DNA of 46,775 nt from Gracilibacillus oryzae (GCF_009498735.1 NZ_ML762441.1:27885-74659); one strand, 5' to 3'; positions 10,094-22,048 are shown, numbered from the stretch's first letter. A program made the numbers and translations. The notes: a model not told the origin generated them from the letters alone.

Positions 10094-10924
10094 ATGGCGA
10101 TTAAAAAATACAAACCAACCACTAACGGTCGTAGAGGTATGACAGTATCTGATTTCTCTGAGATCACAACAGATCAACCGGAAAAATCGTTACTAGCACC
10201 TTTAAGCAAAAGAGGTGGACGTAACAATCAGGGTAAATTAACTGTTCGTCATCAAGGCGGTGGACACAAGCGTAAATATCGTATCATCGATTTCAAACGC
10301 GACAAAGATGGAATACCAGGAAACGTTGCTACAATCGAGTACGATCCAAACCGCTCTGCAAACATTGCATTAATCCATTATGCTGATGGAGAAAAACGTT
10401 ATATTCTTGCACCAAAAGGATTACAAGTTGGGCAACAAGTATTCTCAGGAGCAGATGCTGATATTAAAGCAGGTAACGCATTACCACTTATCAACATTCC
10501 TGTAGGTACTGTTATCCATAACATCGAGCTTAAACCAGGTCGTGGTGGCCAATTGGCAAGATCAGCTGGTGCTCAAGCGCAAATCCTTGGTCGTGAAGAT
10601 AAATATGTACTTGTTCGTTTATCATCAGGAGAAGTTCGTTTAGTTCTTGCAACTTGCCGTGCTACAGTAGGTCAAGTAGGAAACTTAGAACACGAACTAA
10701 TCAATATTGGTAAAGCAGGACGTTCTCGCTGGTTAGGCAAGCGCCCTACTGTTCGTGGTTCTGTAATGAACCCTAACGATCACCCGCACGGTGGTGGTGA
10801 AGGACGCGCACCAATCGGTCGTAAATCACCAATGTCACCATGGGGTAAACCAACACTTGGTTACAAAACGCGTAAACGCAACAAACCATCAGATAAATTT
10901 ATTGTACGTAAACGTAAAAAATAA
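10094..10924 (+). CDS. rplB: 50S ribosomal protein L2
   Basis: L2 is a large, highly conserved 23S rRNA-binding protein needed for subunit joining and peptidyl-transfer activity. The protein has 276 residues. The [22 protein letters not shown]-like N-terminal block and the C-terminal [18 protein letters not shown] segment with its conserved His (about residues 224-241) are present. An AAAAAGGAGGG ribosome site precedes the ATG. Confidence 0.98.
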   Translation: MAIKKYKPTTNGRRGMTVSDFSEITTDQPEKSLLAPLSKRGGRNNQGKLTVRHQGGGHKRKYRIIDFKRDKDGIPGNVATIEYDPNRSANIALIHYADGEKRYILAPKGLQVGQQVFSGADADIKAGNALPLINIPVGTVIHNIELKPGRGGQLARSAGAQAQILGREDKYVLVRLSSGEVRLVLATCRATVGQVGNLEHELINIGKAGRSRWLGKRPTVRGSVMNPNDHPHGGGEGRAPIGRKSPMSPWGKPTLGYKTRKRNKPSDKFIVRKRKK

Positions 10925-10981
10925 CGGGGTTGAACGACGGGAGATAACACCCGTCCGCCAATCGCGAAGGGAGGCTTATCC

Positions 10982-11260
10982 ATGGGTCGTAGCTTAAAAA
11001 AAGGACCTTTCGCAGATGACCATTTGATGAAAAAAATCGACGCTTTGAACGAAGGAGATAAGAAATCAGTTGTGAAAACTTGGTCTCGTCGTTCTACAAT
11101 CTTTCCAAACTTTGTCGGTCATACGATTGCGGTATATGATGGTCGTAAACATGTGCCAGTATATGTAACAGAAGATATGGTTGGACACAAATTAGGCGAA
11201 TTCGCTCCAACACGCACGTATAAAGGGCATGCTGGGGACGACAAGAAAACAAAACGTTAA
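10982..11260 (+). CDS. rpsS: 30S ribosomal protein S19
   Basis: S19 is in the 30S head and pairs with S13. The 92-residue protein opens [16 protein letters not shown] and contains [22 protein letters not shown], both hallmark segments. The ATG follows GGGAGGC. The 57-base gap after rplB is GC-rich with CCGTCC/GGGAGA character but has no clear stem. Confidence 0.98.
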   Translation: MGRSLKKGPFADDHLMKKIDALNEGDKKSVVKTWSRRSTIFPNFVGHTIAVYDGRKHVPVYVTEDMVGHKLGEFAPTRTYKGHAGDDKKTKR

Positions 11261-11279
11261 TTGAGAGGAGGTACTCCTA

Positions 11280-11621
11280 ATGCAAGCTAAAGCTGTTGCG
11301 AAATCAGTTCGTATTGCTCCTCGTAAAGTCCGCTTAGTCGTTGATTTAGTTCGCGGTAAGAATGTCGGAGAAGCAATTGCGATTTTAAAACACACACAAC
11401 GCGGTGCATCACCAGTTGTAGAAAAATTAATCAACTCTGCTGTTGCGAATGCAGAGCATAATTATGAAATGAACCCAGATAATTTAGTGATTTCTGAAGC
11501 ATTTGTGAACGAAGGGGTTACATTGAAACGTTTCCGCCCGCGCGCACAAGGTCGTGCAACACAAATCAATAAACGCACGAGCCATATTACAGTGGTTCTA
11601 TCTGAGAAAAAGGAGGGATAA
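11280..11621 (+). CDS. rplV: 50S ribosomal protein L22
   Basis: L22 spans the 50S subunit with a beta-hairpin reaching into the exit tunnel, the macrolide-linked region. The 113-residue protein begins [18 protein letters not shown]. The hairpin region around [20 protein letters not shown] is intact. GAGAGGAGG lies upstream. Confidence 0.98.
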   Translation: MQAKAVAKSVRIAPRKVRLVVDLVRGKNVGEAIAILKHTQRGASPVVEKLINSAVANAEHNYEMNPDNLVISEAFVNEGVTLKRFRPRAQGRATQINKRTSHITVVLSEKKEG

Positions 11622-11624
11622 TCT

Positions 11625-12266
11625 GTGGGTCAAAAAGTAAATCCAACGGGTCTTCGTGTCGGAGTTATCCGTGATTGGGAATCTAAATGGTATGCTGGTA
11701 AAGATTATGCGGACCTTTTACATGAAGATATTAAAATCCGTGAATATATCGAAGGACGTTTGAAAGACGGAGCTGTATCTAAAGTTGAGATTGAAAGAGC
11801 GGCAAACCGTGTAAACATCTCTATCTCTACAGCTAAACCTGGTATGGTAATTGGTAAAGGTGGTTCTGAAGTAGAAGCACTTCGTAAAGCACTAAATGAC
11901 TTAACAGGTAAAAGAGTACACATCAACATCGTTGAAGTGAAAAAAGCTGATTTAGACGCGAAATTAGTTGCAGAAAACATCGCTCGTCAATTAGAAAACC
12001 GTGTTTCATTCCGTCGTGCACAAAAGCAGACAATTCAACGTGCAATGCGTGCTGGAGCTAAGGGTATTAAAACTCAGGTTTCTGGTCGTCTTGGCGGTGC
12101 TGATATGGCAAGAGCTGAACACTACAGTGAAGGAACTGTTCCACTTCATACTTTACGCGCTGATATCGATTATGGTACAGCAGAAGCAGACACCACTTAC
12201 GGTAAACTAGGTGTTAAAGTATGGATCTATCGTGGTGAAGTCCTTCCAACAAAAAACAATAAGTAA
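11625..12266 (+). CDS. rpsC: 30S ribosomal protein S3
   Basis: S3 lies at the mRNA entry site of the 30S subunit. The start is GTG at 11625 behind AAGGAGG, three bases after the rplV stop, and begins [13 protein letters not shown]. The type II KH domain carries the GxxG loop in [15 protein letters not shown] (about residues 73-87). The protein has 213 residues, a few shorter than B. subtilis S3; the difference is at the variable C-terminus. Confidence 0.98.
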   Translation: MGQKVNPTGLRVGVIRDWESKWYAGKDYADLLHEDIKIREYIEGRLKDGAVSKVEIERAANRVNISISTAKPGMVIGKGGSEVEALRKALNDLTGKRVHINIVEVKKADLDAKLVAENIARQLENRVSFRRAQKQTIQRAMRAGAKGIKTQVSGRLGGADMARAEHYSEGTVPLHTLRADIDYGTAEADTTYGKLGVKVWIYRGEVLPTKNNK

Positions 12267-12285
12267 GGAAGGGGGAAGACGCATT

Positions 12286-12720
12286 ATGTTAATGCCTAAA
12301 CGTGTAAAACATCGTAAACAACATCGTGGTAATATGAAAGGTAAAGCGAAAGGCGGTACTACTGTTGCATTTGGTGAGTTCGGTCTTCAAGCAACAGAAG
12401 CCTCTTGGATTACTAGTCGTCAAATCGAATCTGCTCGTATAGCGATGACTCGTTATATGAAGCGTGGTGGTAAAGTCTGGATTAAAATTTTCCCTGATAA
12501 GCCATATACGAAGAAACCTCTAGAGGTACGTATGGGTTCTGGTAAAGGTGCTCCTGAAGGATGGGTAGCAGTAGTAAAACCAGGTAAGATAATGTTTGAG
12601 ATTGCAGGTGTATCTGAAGAGGTGGCTCGTGAAGCACTTCGTCTTGCTGCTCACAAATTACCTGTTAAAACGAAATTCGTAAAACGAGAAGAAATTGGTG
12701 GTGAAATCAATGAAGGCTAA
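12286..12720 (+). CDS. rplP: 50S ribosomal protein L16
   Basis: L16 sits near the A site and organises the 50S central region. The frame extends upstream into rpsC, but the start is the ATG at 12286 ([11 protein letters not shown]) behind GGAAGGGGG. This gives 144 residues, the family length. [23 protein letters not shown] is diagnostic. The 3' end overlaps rpmC by 11 bases. Confidence 0.97.
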   Translation: MLMPKRVKHRKQHRGNMKGKAKGGTTVAFGEFGLQATEASWITSRQIESARIAMTRYMKRGGKVWIKIFPDKPYTKKPLEVRMGSGKGAPEGWVAVVKPGKIMFEIAGVSEEVAREALRLAAHKLPVKTKFVKREEIGGEINEG

Positions 12721-12913
12721 TGAAATTAGAGAACTAACCACTGCCGAAATTGAACAAAAGATTAAGTCTTTAAAAGAAGAGCTTTTCAATTTGCGTTTCC
12801 AACTTGCAACAGGTCAATTGGAAAACACTGCACGTCTTCGTGAAGTGCGCAAATCAATTGCACGTATGAAAACTGTTGTTCGCGAAAGAGAGCTAAGCGT
12901 AAATAACGGATAA
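12710..12913 (+). CDS. rpmC: 50S ribosomal protein L29
   Basis: L29 is a small helical protein at the tunnel exit next to L23. The start is ATG at 12710 ([16 protein letters not shown]), giving 67 residues. A longer frame to a GTG at 12695 is less likely because it would use codons inside the GGTGGTGA ribosome site. The start lies within the end of rplP (11-base overlap), so translation is probably coupled. Confidence 0.96.
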   Translation: MKANEIRELTTAEIEQKIKSLKEELFNLRFQLATGQLENTARLREVRKSIARMKTVVRERELSVNNG

Positions 12914-12927
12914 ATAAAGGAGGTTAG

Positions 12928-13609
<682 letters not shown>

Positions 13610-13650
13610 GGCACGTAACGGAAAATACCGTGTAAGGAGGTGCGAATAGC

Positions 13651-13962
13651 ATGCATGTAAAAAAAGGTGATAAAGTTCAAGTTCTTTCTGGTAAAGATAA
13701 AGGAAAGCAAGGGGTAATCCTGGCTGCATTCCCTAAGAAGGATCGTGTACTTGTAGAAGGTGTAAATATCGTTAAGAAACACGCAAAACCGTCTCAAGAC
13801 AATCCACAAGGTGGTATTATTAATCAAGAGGCATCGATTCATGTTTCTAATGTATTGCCAGTTGATCCTAAATCTGGCGAACCAACTCGTGTGGGATATG
13901 AAGTTCGTGATGGAAATAAAGTACGAATCGCTAAAAAATCTGGTGAAGCTTTAGATAAATAG
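13651..13962 (+). CDS. rplX: 50S ribosomal protein L24
   Basis: L24 is an assembly initiator at the 5' part of 23S rRNA. The KOW motif occupies the N-terminus ([18 protein letters not shown], about residues 4-21). The protein has 103 residues, the usual length. GTAAGGAGG precedes the ATG. Confidence 0.98.
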   Translation: MHVKKGDKVQVLSGKDKGKQGVILAAFPKKDRVLVEGVNIVKKHAKPSQDNPQGGIINQEASIHVSNVLPVDPKSGEPTRVGYEVRDGNKVRIAKKSGEALDK

Positions 13963-13989
13963 GATTAGCGATGAAAGGAGGTTTACGTG

Positions 13990-14529
13990 ATGAACGCATT
14001 AAAAACAAAGTACAATAAAGAAATTGTTTCTTCATTAGTAGAGAAATTTAATTATAAATCCGTAATGGAAGTACCTAAAGTTGAGAAAATCGTGATTAAC
14101 ATGGGTGTTGGTGATGCTGTGCAAAACTCTAAAGCACTAGACGCTGCAGTAGAAGAATTAGCACAAATCTCTGGACAACAGCCTGTAATTACAAAAGCGA
14201 AAAAATCAATCGCAGGTTTCCGTTTGCGTGAAGGAATGCCAATTGGTGCGAAGGTAACTCTTCGTGGTGAGCGTATGTACGATTTCCTTCAAAAATTAAT
14301 TGATGTATCTTTACCACGTGTTCGTGACTTCCGTGGTATCTCTAAAAAGGCATTCGATGGTCGTGGAAATTACACTTTAGGTGTTAAGGAACAATTAATC
14401 TTCCCTGAGATTAACTATGACAAAGTAAGTAAAGTTAGAGGGATGGATATTGTTATTGTTACAACAGCGAATTCCGACGAAGAAGCTGCTGAACTCTTAA
14501 CTCAACTTGGCATGCCTTTCCAAAAATAA
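13990..14529 (+). CDS. rplE: 50S ribosomal protein L5
   Basis: L5 binds 5S rRNA with L18 and contacts the P-site tRNA. A GTG three bases upstream (13987) is in frame but only 5 bases from AAAGGAGG (13974-13981). The ATG at 13990 has the better 8-base spacing and gives 179 residues, matching B. subtilis. Conserved [15 protein letters not shown] and [18 protein letters not shown] are seen. Confidence 0.96.
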   Translation: MNALKTKYNKEIVSSLVEKFNYKSVMEVPKVEKIVINMGVGDAVQNSKALDAAVEELAQISGQQPVITKAKKSIAGFRLREGMPIGAKVTLRGERMYDFLQKLIDVSLPRVRDFRGISKKAFDGRGNYTLGVKEQLIFPEINYDKVSKVRGMDIVIVTTANSDEEAAELLTQLGMPFQK

Positions 14530-14547
14530 GCGAGAAAGCTAAGATAA

Positions 14548-14745
<198 letters not shown>

Positions 14746-14775
14746 ATCCCCGAATAGGGAAGGAGGTAATGAGAA

Positions 14776-15174
14776 ATGGTTATGACAGATCCAATTGCAG
14801 ATATGCTAACTCGTATTCGTAACGCTAACATGGTGCGCCATGAGAAATTAGAATTTCCAGCGTCGAATCTTAAAAAGGAAATTGCAGATATTTTAAAACG
14901 TGAAGGTTTTATCCGTGATTACGAATATGTTGAAGATAACAAACAAGGAATCTTACGTGTATTCTTAAAATACGGTACAAATGAAGAACGTGTAATTACT
15001 GGTCTTAAGAGAATCAGTAAACCAGGACTTCGTGTTTATGCAAAAGCTGATGAGTTACCTAAAGTATTAAATGGTTTAGGTATTGCAATCGTATCTACTT
15101 CTAAAGGTCTTCTTTCAGATAAAGAAGCACGTACGCAAGCAATCGGCGGAGAAGTACTTGCATATATTTGGTAA
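14776..15174 (+). CDS. rpsH: 30S ribosomal protein S8
   Basis: S8 binds the central domain of 16S rRNA; in E. coli it also represses the spc operon. The 132-residue protein starts [18 protein letters not shown] from the ATG at 14776, the same start as B. subtilis. The conserved C-terminal [27 protein letters not shown] is complete in the sequence. Confidence 0.98.
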   Translation: MVMTDPIADMLTRIRNANMVRHEKLEFPASNLKKEIADILKREGFIRDYEYVEDNKQGILRVFLKYGTNEERVITGLKRISKPGLRVYAKADELPKVLNGLGIAIVSTSKGLLSDKEARTQAIGGEVLAYIW

Positions 15175-15204
15175 TATATTTTCAGATGACAGGAGGTGTA
15201 AAGC

Positions 15205-15741
15205 ATGTCTCGTATAGGTTTAAAACATTTAGAAATTCCACAAGGTGTGGAAATTAAAATTGATGGTGGTCATGTAACAGTTAAAGGCCCTAAAGGTGAA
15301 TTGAGCCGACAATTTAGCGAAGATATGACTATCAAAATTGAAGATAACATTTTAACTGTAGCGCGTCCAAGCGAAAGCAAAAAGCACAAAGCTTTACATG
15401 GTACTACTCGCAGCTTAATCGGAAACATGGTGGAAGGAGTCCACAAAGGTTACGAAAGAGCACTTGAAATTCAAGGGGTAGGTTACCGTGCGCAAAAGCA
15501 AGGTCAAAAGCTTGTTGTGAATGCAGGATACTCTCACCCAGTTGAAATCGAACAAGAGGACGGAATCGAAATCGAAGTACCGGCAAATACAAAAGTAATT
15601 GTAAAAGGTATCGATAAAGAAAGAGTTGGAGCTGTAGCTGCTAACATTCGCGCCATCCGCCCGCCTGAGCCGTACAAAGGTAAAGGTATCCGTTATGAAG
15701 GCGAATATGTACGTCGTAAAGAAGGTAAAACTGCTAAGTAA
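15205..15741 (+). CDS. rplF: 50S ribosomal protein L6
   Basis: L6 has two similar domains and lies near the factor-binding site. The 178-residue protein has the conserved C-terminal [20 protein letters not shown], which contacts 23S rRNA near the sarcin-ricin loop. GACAGGAGG precedes the ATG. Confidence 0.98.
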   Translation: MSRIGLKHLEIPQGVEIKIDGGHVTVKGPKGELSRQFSEDMTIKIEDNILTVARPSESKKHKALHGTTRSLIGNMVEGVHKGYERALEIQGVGYRAQKQGQKLVVNAGYSHPVEIEQEDGIEIEVPANTKVIVKGIDKERVGAVAANIRAIRPPEPYKGKGIRYEGEYVRRKEGKTAK

Positions 15742-15773
15742 GGTTAGGTAGGGAACAGAAAGGAGTGACCTAG

Positions 15774-16136
15774 ATGATCACAAAGCCTGATAAAAATAAT
15801 GTTCGTAAAAAAAGACATTTCCGTATCCGTAAAAATTTATTCGGTACTGCTGAGCGTCCACGTTTAAATGTATTTCGTTCAAACAAACACATCTATGCTC
15901 AAATTATTGATGATGTAAACAATGTAACAATTGCTAGTGCATCAACAGTTGACAAAGATTTTAACTTAGAAGGTACTGGTAACGTGGAAGCTGCGAAACA
16001 AGTTGGAGAACTTGTAGCAAACCGTGCGAAAGAAAAAGGAATTACAAATGTAGTATTTGATCGTGGTGGATATTTATATCATGGTCGTGTTAAATCATTA
16101 GCAGATGCTGCTCGCGAAGCAGGTCTTGAATTTTAA
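15774..16136 (+). CDS. rplR: 50S ribosomal protein L18
   Basis: L18 carries 5S rRNA into the 50S subunit together with L5. The 120-residue protein has [19 protein letters not shown] and the C-terminal [20 protein letters not shown] block. AGAAAGGAG precedes the ATG. Confidence 0.98.
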   Translation: MITKPDKNNVRKKRHFRIRKNLFGTAERPRLNVFRSNKHIYAQIIDDVNNVTIASASTVDKDFNLEGTGNVEAAKQVGELVANRAKEKGITNVVFDRGGYLYHGRVKSLADAAREAGLEF

Positions 16137-16153
16137 TAAAAAAGGAGGGACAT

Positions 16154-16660
16154 ATGTTGCGTACTAACATCGACCCAAATAAATTAGATTTAGAAGAACG
16201 CGTTGTAACGATAAACCGTGTAGCTAAAGTAGTAAAAGGTGGACGTCGTTTTCGCTTTGCTGCACTTGTAGTAGTTGGAGACAAAAATGGTCATGTAGGC
16301 TTTGGTACTGGTAAAGCACAAGAGGTACCAGATGCGATTAAAAAGGCTATTGACGATGCTAAGAAAAACTTAATCAATGTACCGATCAGTGGTACTACTA
16401 TTCCACACCAGATCCATGGTCAATTCGGTGCTGGTAATATTCTTTTAAAACCAGCTGCTGAAGGTAGTGGGGTTATCGCTGGTGGACCAGTGCGTGCGGT
16501 ATTAGAGCTTGCTGGTGTAGGTGATATTTCATCTAAATCATTAGGTTCAAATACGCCAATCAACATGGTTCGTGCAACTATCAATGGACTTAGCGAATTA
16601 AAACGTGCTGAAGAAGTAGCGAAACTTCGTGGTAAGTCTGTAGAAGAATTGTTAGGATAG
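16154..16660 (+). CDS. rpsE: 30S ribosomal protein S5
   Basis: S5 contributes to decoding accuracy and mRNA unwinding at the entry channel. The 168-residue protein has the double-stranded RNA-binding-like N-domain ([21 protein letters not shown]) with the spectinomycin-linked loop unchanged. The C-domain follows, with [20 protein letters not shown]. An AAAAAGGAGGG site precedes the ATG. Confidence 0.98.
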   Translation: MLRTNIDPNKLDLEERVVTINRVAKVVKGGRRFRFAALVVVGDKNGHVGFGTGKAQEVPDAIKKAIDDAKKNLINVPISGTTIPHQIHGQFGAGNILLKPAAEGSGVIAGGPVRAVLELAGVGDISSKSLGSNTPINMVRATINGLSELKRAEEVAKLRGKSVEELLG

Positions 16661-16673
16661 GGAGGGAAAAGAT

Positions 16674-16856
16674 ATGTCTAATCAGATAGAAATTACCCTC
16701 AAACGCAGTGTAATCGGTAGATCAGAAGTACAAAAAGCTACTGTTCAAACACTAGGTCTTAAAAAGATTCATCAATCAGTAGTCCGTGAAGATACTCCTG
16801 TCGTGCGAGGCATGATCAACAAGGTATCACATTTAGTAGAAGTTAAAGAAGTTTAA
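16674..16856 (+). CDS. rpmD: 50S ribosomal protein L30
   Basis: L30 is a small 50S protein; this copy has 60 residues. The [23 protein letters not shown] opening, with the rRNA-contacting helix, is typical. It begins 14 bases after rpsE behind GGGAGGG. Confidence 0.97.
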   Translation: MSNQIEITLKRSVIGRSEVQKATVQTLGLKKIHQSVVREDTPVVRGMINKVSHLVEVKEV

Positions 16857-16886
16857 TTAAATTCACTGTAAAGAGGAGGTGCTCGC

Positions 16887-17324
16887 ATGAAACTTCATGA
16901 ATTAAAACCATCACAAGCGAAAAAGAAGAGAAATCGTGTAGGTCGTGGTATGTCTTCTGGTAATGGTAAGACTTCTGGACGTGGACACAAAGGTCAAAAA
17001 GCTCGTTCCGGTGGTGGCGTACGCCCAGGTTTTGAAGGTGGTCAAATGCCTTTATTCCAACGTTTACCTAAACGAGGATTCACAAACATCAACCGTAAAG
17101 AATATGCGATTGTGAACTTAGAAACACTAAATAATTTTGATGAAGGTACTGAAGTAACACCTGAACTTTTACTTGAAACAGGTACGATCAGCAAGGTAAA
17201 AGCTGGAGTTAAGATTCTTGGTAACGGCAAGGTTGAGAAGAAACTAACAGTAAAAGCTCATAAGTTCTCTGCTTCTGCACAAGAAGCAATCACTGCCGTG
17301 GGCGGTAAAACTGAGGTGATCTAA
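16887..17324 (+). CDS. rplO: 50S ribosomal protein L15
   Basis: L15 is a late assembly protein with a long basic N-terminal tail. The 145-residue protein has the Gly/Arg-rich [19 protein letters not shown] stretch (about residues 19-37), followed by the globular domain. Its TAA overlaps the ATG of secY by one base, so synthesis of the translocon channel is coupled to L15. Confidence 0.98.
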   Translation: MKLHELKPSQAKKKRNRVGRGMSSGNGKTSGRGHKGQKARSGGGVRPGFEGGQMPLFQRLPKRGFTNINRKEYAIVNLETLNNFDEGTEVTPELLLETGTISKVKAGVKILGNGKVEKKLTVKAHKFSASAQEAITAVGGKTEVI

Positions 17325-18619
17325 TGTTTCGTACAATCTCCAATTTTGTGCGTGTGGCTGATATCAGACAAAAAATTATATTCACACTTCTAATGTTAGT
17401 TGTATTTCGAATTGGGACTTTTATTCCTGTACCTTTTACAGATCGAAGTGCAATTAACTTTATGAATGAACAGAATGTTTTTGGATTACTGAATACCTTT
17501 GGTGGTGGAGCATTACAAAACTTCTCCATCTTCGCAATGGGGATTATGCCTTACATTACTGCATCCATTATCATGCAATTATTGCAGATGGATGTAGTAC
17601 AGAAATTTTCCGAATGGAAAAAGCAAGGTGAGATGGGCCGTAAAAAGTTAGCACAAGTTACGCGTTATGCGACAATTGTGCTTGCTTTTATCCAAGGATG
17701 TGCTATGGCAATCGGTTTTAATGCAATGTCCGGAGGTATGTTAATTAGTGATCCAGGAGTTGGCAAGGTTCTGGTAATTGCTATTATATTAACTGGTGGT
17801 ACAGCATTTTTGATGTGGTTAGGGGAGCAAATTACAGCACATGGTGTCGGTAATGGAATCTCTATCCTTATTTTTGCGGGTATCGCAGCAGCAATTCCGA
17901 ATGGTGTGAATCAAATTTACGCACAGTACTTTGGTTCAGGTGCTGATGATCAATTATTTATTAATATCATTATTGTACTGCTAATTGTTTTACTGATTAT
18001 TGCTGTTACAGTAGGAGTAATCTTCATTCAGCAAGCACTTCGTAAAATCCCAGTACAATATGCAAAGCGTCTAGTAAACCGTTCACCAGTTGGCGGGCAT
18101 TCAACGCATTTGCCTCTTAAGGTTAATGCTGCAGGAGTTATTCCGGTTATCTTCGCAGTATCATTTATTCTTGCACCTAGAAGTATCGCTGGATTCTTTG
18201 AGGATAATCAGGTTGCAACAACTATTTCCAATATCTTTGATTACACGCAGCCTGTTGGTATGATTATCTATGTTGCCTTAATTATTGCCTTTACGTATTT
18301 CTATACGTTTGTTCAAGTAAATCCTGAACAAATGGCAGATAATTTGAAGAAGCAAGGTGGTTATATACCAGGTATACGTCCAGGTCAAAATACGGAAACT
18401 TATTTAACTCGTGTAATGTACCGTTTAACTTTTGTTGGAGCACTGTTCCTAGCAGCAGTATCCGTATTACCTATCGCGATTGGTAGTGTAGCTGGCTTGC
18501 CTGATGCAGTCCAAATTGGCGGTACTAGCTTGCTAATTGTAGTCGGTGTAGCTTTACAAACGATGAAACAATTAGAAGGACAATTAGTGAAACGTAATTA
18601 CAAAGGCTTTATTAAGTAA
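17324..18619 (+). CDS. secY: Preprotein translocase channel subunit SecY
   Basis: SecY forms the protein-conducting channel with SecE and SecG. The 431-residue protein shows ten hydrophobic membrane segments. The plug region after TM1 (GLLNTFGGGALQNFSIFAMGIMPYITASI) and the cytosolic C-terminal loop QGGYIPGIRPG that binds SecA and ribosomes are both present. The start codon overlaps the rplO stop. The long cytosolic loop carries RSPVGGHSTHLPLKVN. Confidence 0.98.
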   Translation: MFRTISNFVRVADIRQKIIFTLLMLVVFRIGTFIPVPFTDRSAINFMNEQNVFGLLNTFGGGALQNFSIFAMGIMPYITASIIMQLLQMDVVQKFSEWKKQGEMGRKKLAQVTRYATIVLAFIQGCAMAIGFNAMSGGMLISDPGVGKVLVIAIILTGGTAFLMWLGEQITAHGVGNGISILIFAGIAAAIPNGVNQIYAQYFGSGADDQLFINIIIVLLIVLLIIAVTVGVIFIQQALRKIPVQYAKRLVNRSPVGGHSTHLPLKVNAAGVIPVIFAVSFILAPRSIAGFFEDNQVATTISNIFDYTQPVGMIIYVALIIAFTYFYTFVQVNPEQMADNLKKQGGYIPGIRPGQNTETYLTRVMYRLTFVGALFLAAVSVLPIAIGSVAGLPDAVQIGGTSLLIVVGVALQTMKQLEGQLVKRNYKGFIK

Positions 18620-18640
18620 GGATTGTAGCGGAATAGATAG

Positions 18641-19309
<669 letters not shown>

Positions 19310-19326
19310 TTTTTTATTGATATTGT

Positions 19327-19335
19327 TGGTATAAT
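19327..19335 (+). promoter_or_regulatory. Extended -10 promoter before the KOW-infA-rpmJ-rpsM-rpsK group
   Basis: TG-G-TATAAT (19327-19335) is a perfect extended -10 element. No good -35 lies at the right distance, as is common for extended -10 promoters. It would give separate transcription of the alpha part of the cluster. Confidence 0.5.
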
Positions 19336-19395
19336 GATAAGGTACACGAATCGTAAGCAGGCTAAACTTAAAACCTAAAGTGTTGGTGATGTTAG

Positions 19396-19731
19396 TTGAG
19401 CGAATCCGAGAGGTATCCGGAATTAGGTCAAGTTGTTCAAATCCTACAAGGACGAGAAGCAGGTCAGTTTGCAATTGTTATAAAAAAGCTAGACAGTCGT
19501 TTTGTGTTATTGGCAGATGGAGATAAGCGTAAATATGATCGGCCTAAGAAGAAAAATGTCCAACATATTGCGCCTGCAAATTTTACATCTCCTGAAGTAC
19601 AAAAGAGCCTTCTCGAAACAGGGCGCGTAACCAATGGAAAATTGCGTTATGCTATTAATAAGTTTGTCACTGAATTCCTGACAGATTTGAAGAAGGGAGA
19701 TCAACTCGATGGCGAAAGACGATGCAATTGA
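19396..19731 (+). CDS. KOW-domain RNA-binding protein
   Basis: This 111-residue protein opens with a KOW/SH3-like fold (residues about 8-45: [23 protein letters not shown]), like the eukaryotic L14e-type domain, and continues with a basic linker ([11 protein letters not shown]) and a helical tail. Firmicutes commonly carry such a gene just before infA. It is presumed to bind ribosomal or other RNA, but its exact role is unknown to me. The start is TTG at 19396 behind GGTGA. The 3' end overlaps infA by 23 bases, unusually long for this cluster; the infA ribosome site AAGGGAG lies inside it. Confidence 0.8.
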   Translation: MSESERYPELGQVVQILQGREAGQFAIVIKKLDSRFVLLADGDKRKYDRPKKKNVQHIAPANFTSPEVQKSLLETGRVTNGKLRYAINKFVTEFLTDLKKGDQLDGERRCN

Positions 19732-19927
19732 AGTCGAAGGTACTGTAATTGATACATTACCAAATGCAATGTTTAAAGTAGAATTAGAGAATGGTCATAC
19801 CGTTCTTGCTCATGTCTCTGGTAAAATCAGAATGCACTTTATCCGCATTCTTCCAGGTGATAAAGTAACGGTTGAACTTTCTCCATATGATTTAACAAGA
19901 GGTCGTATTACGTACCGCTATAAATAA
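19709..19927 (+). CDS. infA: Translation initiation factor IF-1
   Basis: IF-1 is an OB-fold protein that occupies the A site during initiation. The 72-residue sequence is complete, from [20 protein letters not shown] to GRITYRYK, and matches the family residue for residue in its core ([17 protein letters not shown]). It starts within the upstream KOW gene. Confidence 0.98.
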   Translation: MAKDDAIEVEGTVIDTLPNAMFKVELENGHTVLAHVSGKIRMHFIRILPGDKVTVELSPYDLTRGRITYRYK

Positions 19928-20071
<144 letters not shown>

Positions 20072-20095
20072 TATTGAAGGAGGTGCACGCATAAT

Positions 20096-20461
20096 ATGGC
20101 ACGTATTGCTGGTGTAGATGTTCCGCGTGATAAGCGTGTAGTAATTGCATTAACTTATATATACGGAATCGGAAAAACAACTGCTCAAAAAGTGTTAGAA
20201 GAAACTGGTGTAGATCAGAACACTCGTGTTCGTGACTTAACAGAAGAAGAATTAGGTCAAATCCGCCAAAAAGTCGACAGTTATACAGTGGAAGGTGATC
20301 TTCGCCGTGAAGTATCGCTTAACATTAAACGTCTAATTGAAATTGGTTCTTATCGTGGTGTACGTCATCGCCGTGGGTTACCTGTTCGTGGTCAAAAAAC
20401 GAAAAACAACTCACGTACACGTAAAGGCCCAAGAAAAACTATGGCTAACAAAAAGAAATAA
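20096..20461 (+). CDS. rpsM: 30S ribosomal protein S13
   Basis: S13 bridges the subunits and contacts the P-site tRNA through its basic tail. The 121-residue protein has the helix-two-turn-helix region [15 protein letters not shown] and the [25 protein letters not shown] segment. It ends in [15 protein letters not shown] lies upstream. Confidence 0.98.
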   Translation: MARIAGVDVPRDKRVVIALTYIYGIGKTTAQKVLEETGVDQNTRVRDLTEEELGQIRQKVDSYTVEGDLRREVSLNIKRLIEIGSYRGVRHRRGLPVRGQKTKNNSRTRKGPRKTMANKKK

Positions 20462-20483
20462 AATAAAGGAGGTATGCTAATTT

Positions 20484-20873
20484 ATGGCTCGTAAAACTAA
20501 TACACGTAAGCGTCGTGTGAAAAAGAATATCGACACAGGTGTTGCTCATATTCGTTCTACTTTTAACAACACAATAGTAACAATCACTGATGTGCAAGGT
20601 AATGCGGTTAGCTGGAGCAGCGCTGGTGCACTTGGTTTTAAAGGTTCACGTAAATCAACACCATTTGCTGCACAAATGGCTGCAGAAGCTGCTGCTAAAG
20701 CTGCGCAAGACCATGGTATGAAGTCATTAGAGGTTACAGTGAAAGGACCTGGTGCTGGACGTGAAGCAGCAATCCGTTCACTTCAAGCAGCAGGTTTAGA
20801 AGTAACTGCCATTGTTGATGTAACACCAGTTCCTCACAATGGTTGTCGCCCGCCAAAACGTCGTCGAGTATAA
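20484..20873 (+). CDS. rpsK: 30S ribosomal protein S11
   Basis: S11 lies on the 30S platform near the mRNA exit. The 129-residue protein has [19 protein letters not shown] and the C-terminal [18 protein letters not shown] with the conserved NG pair. AAAGGAGG precedes the ATG. A long 188-base gap separates it from rpoA. Confidence 0.98.
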   Translation: MARKTNTRKRRVKKNIDTGVAHIRSTFNNTIVTITDVQGNAVSWSSAGALGFKGSRKSTPFAAQMAAEAAAKAAQDHGMKSLEVTVKGPGAGREAAIRSLQAAGLEVTAIVDVTPVPHNGCRPPKRRRV

Positions 20874-21008
20874 TATTTGTTAATCTGTCTATAATGGTTT
20901 ATGATAGCTGAATAGAATGAGAATCTTTCAATTGACACCATTGCAGTCGACAGACGCTAAAAAACAATTGCAGAGTGCAGAAACGGGAACTGCCTACCTG
21001 GGGAATGT

Positions 21009-21030
21009 CGGTTAGACTATTGTCTAACCG
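21009..21030 (+). promoter_or_regulatory. Hairpin in the rpsK-rpoA leader
   Basis: CGGTTAGAC (21009-21017) pairs perfectly with GTCTAACCG (21022-21030) around a TATT loop. It sits in a 188-base gap that is more GC-rich than its surroundings, 31 bases before the rpoA start. No T-run follows. It could be a regulatory site for rpoA or an RNA-processing site. In E. coli this gap instead holds rpsD, whose product S4 regulates the alpha operon; here rpsD is absent from the gap. Confidence 0.5.
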
Positions 21031-21061
21031 GGGTTTCGACGTTTTGAAGGAGGGTTTATGA

Positions 21062-22006
21062 ATGATCGAAATTGAAAAACCAAGAATAGAAACAGTAGAA
21101 ATCAGCGATGATGCTACTTACGGAAAGTTCGTTGTAGAACCACTAGAACGTGGATATGGTACTACACTCGGTAACTCCTTGCGTCGTATCCTATTATCTT
21201 CACTTCCTGGCGCTGCGGTAACATCTGTGCAAATAGATGGAGCACTTCATGAGTTTTCAACGGTAGATGGCGTTGTAGAAGATGTCACTAGTATTATCTT
21301 GAATCTTAAGAGGCTTGCCCTTAAGATTTACTCTGATGAAGAAAAGACGCTAGAAGTAGATGTACAGGGAGAAGGAAAAGTTACGGCTGCGGATATCATT
21401 TTTGATAGTGATGTCGAAATTTTAAATCCGGATCTTCATATTGCTACATTAGGTGATAATGGTCATCTGAAGATGCGTATTTCAGCAAAAGGCGGCAGAG
21501 GTTATCGCCCAGCTGACTCTAATAATCATGACGATCGCCCAATTGGTGTGATTCCAGTTGACTCTATCTTCACACCTGTTCAAAAAGTGACTTATCAAGT
21601 GGAGAATACAAGAATCGGGCAGGATTCTAACTTTGATAAACTTACTTTTGATGTAACGACAGATGGAAGTATCCGTCCTGAAGAAGCAGTTTCTTTGGGT
21701 GCGAAGATATTTATGGAACATATCAATATTTTTGTCGGATTAACAGATGAAGCAAAAAATGCTGAAATTATGATCGAGAAGGAAGAAGACCAGAAAGAGA
21801 AAGTACTTGAGATGACAATTGAAGAGCTTGATTTATCTGTCCGCTCTTATAATTGTTTGAAACGTGCAGGTATTAATACTGTTCAGGAACTTGCTCATAA
21901 ATCTGAAGAAGATATGATGAAGGTTCGTAACCTTGGTCGTAAATCTTTAGAAGAAGTGAAGCACAAATTAGAAGATCTAGGTCTTGGTTTAAGAAACGAA
22001 GACTAA
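21062..22006 (+). CDS. rpoA: RNA polymerase alpha subunit
   Basis: Alpha dimerises to nucleate RNA polymerase and contacts activators and UP elements. The 314-residue protein has the N-terminal assembly domain ([23 protein letters not shown], about residues 33-55) and a linker. The C-terminal DNA-binding domain includes [22 protein letters not shown] and [15 protein letters not shown]. The start ATG is at 21062 (MIEIEKP) behind GAAGGAGGG. Confidence 0.98.
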   Translation: MIEIEKPRIETVEISDDATYGKFVVEPLERGYGTTLGNSLRRILLSSLPGAAVTSVQIDGALHEFSTVDGVVEDVTSIILNLKRLALKIYSDEEKTLEVDVQGEGKVTAADIIFDSDVEILNPDLHIATLGDNGHLKMRISAKGGRGYRPADSNNHDDRPIGVIPVDSIFTPVQKVTYQVENTRIGQDSNFDKLTFDVTTDGSIRPEEAVSLGAKIFMEHINIFVGLTDEAKNAEIMIEKEEDQKEKVLEMTIEELDLSVRSYNCLKRAGINTVQELAHKSEEDMMKVRNLGRKSLEEVKHKLEDLGLGLRNED

Positions 22007-22048
22007 TGGAGACATCTTGAAGAACTTTAACGAAGGAGGGGAATTTCC

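Noticed and set aside
20932-20937. TTGACA in the rpsK-rpoA gap as an rpoA promoter
   Set aside because: No -10 like sequence is found at 16-18 bp spacing (CGCTAA at best).
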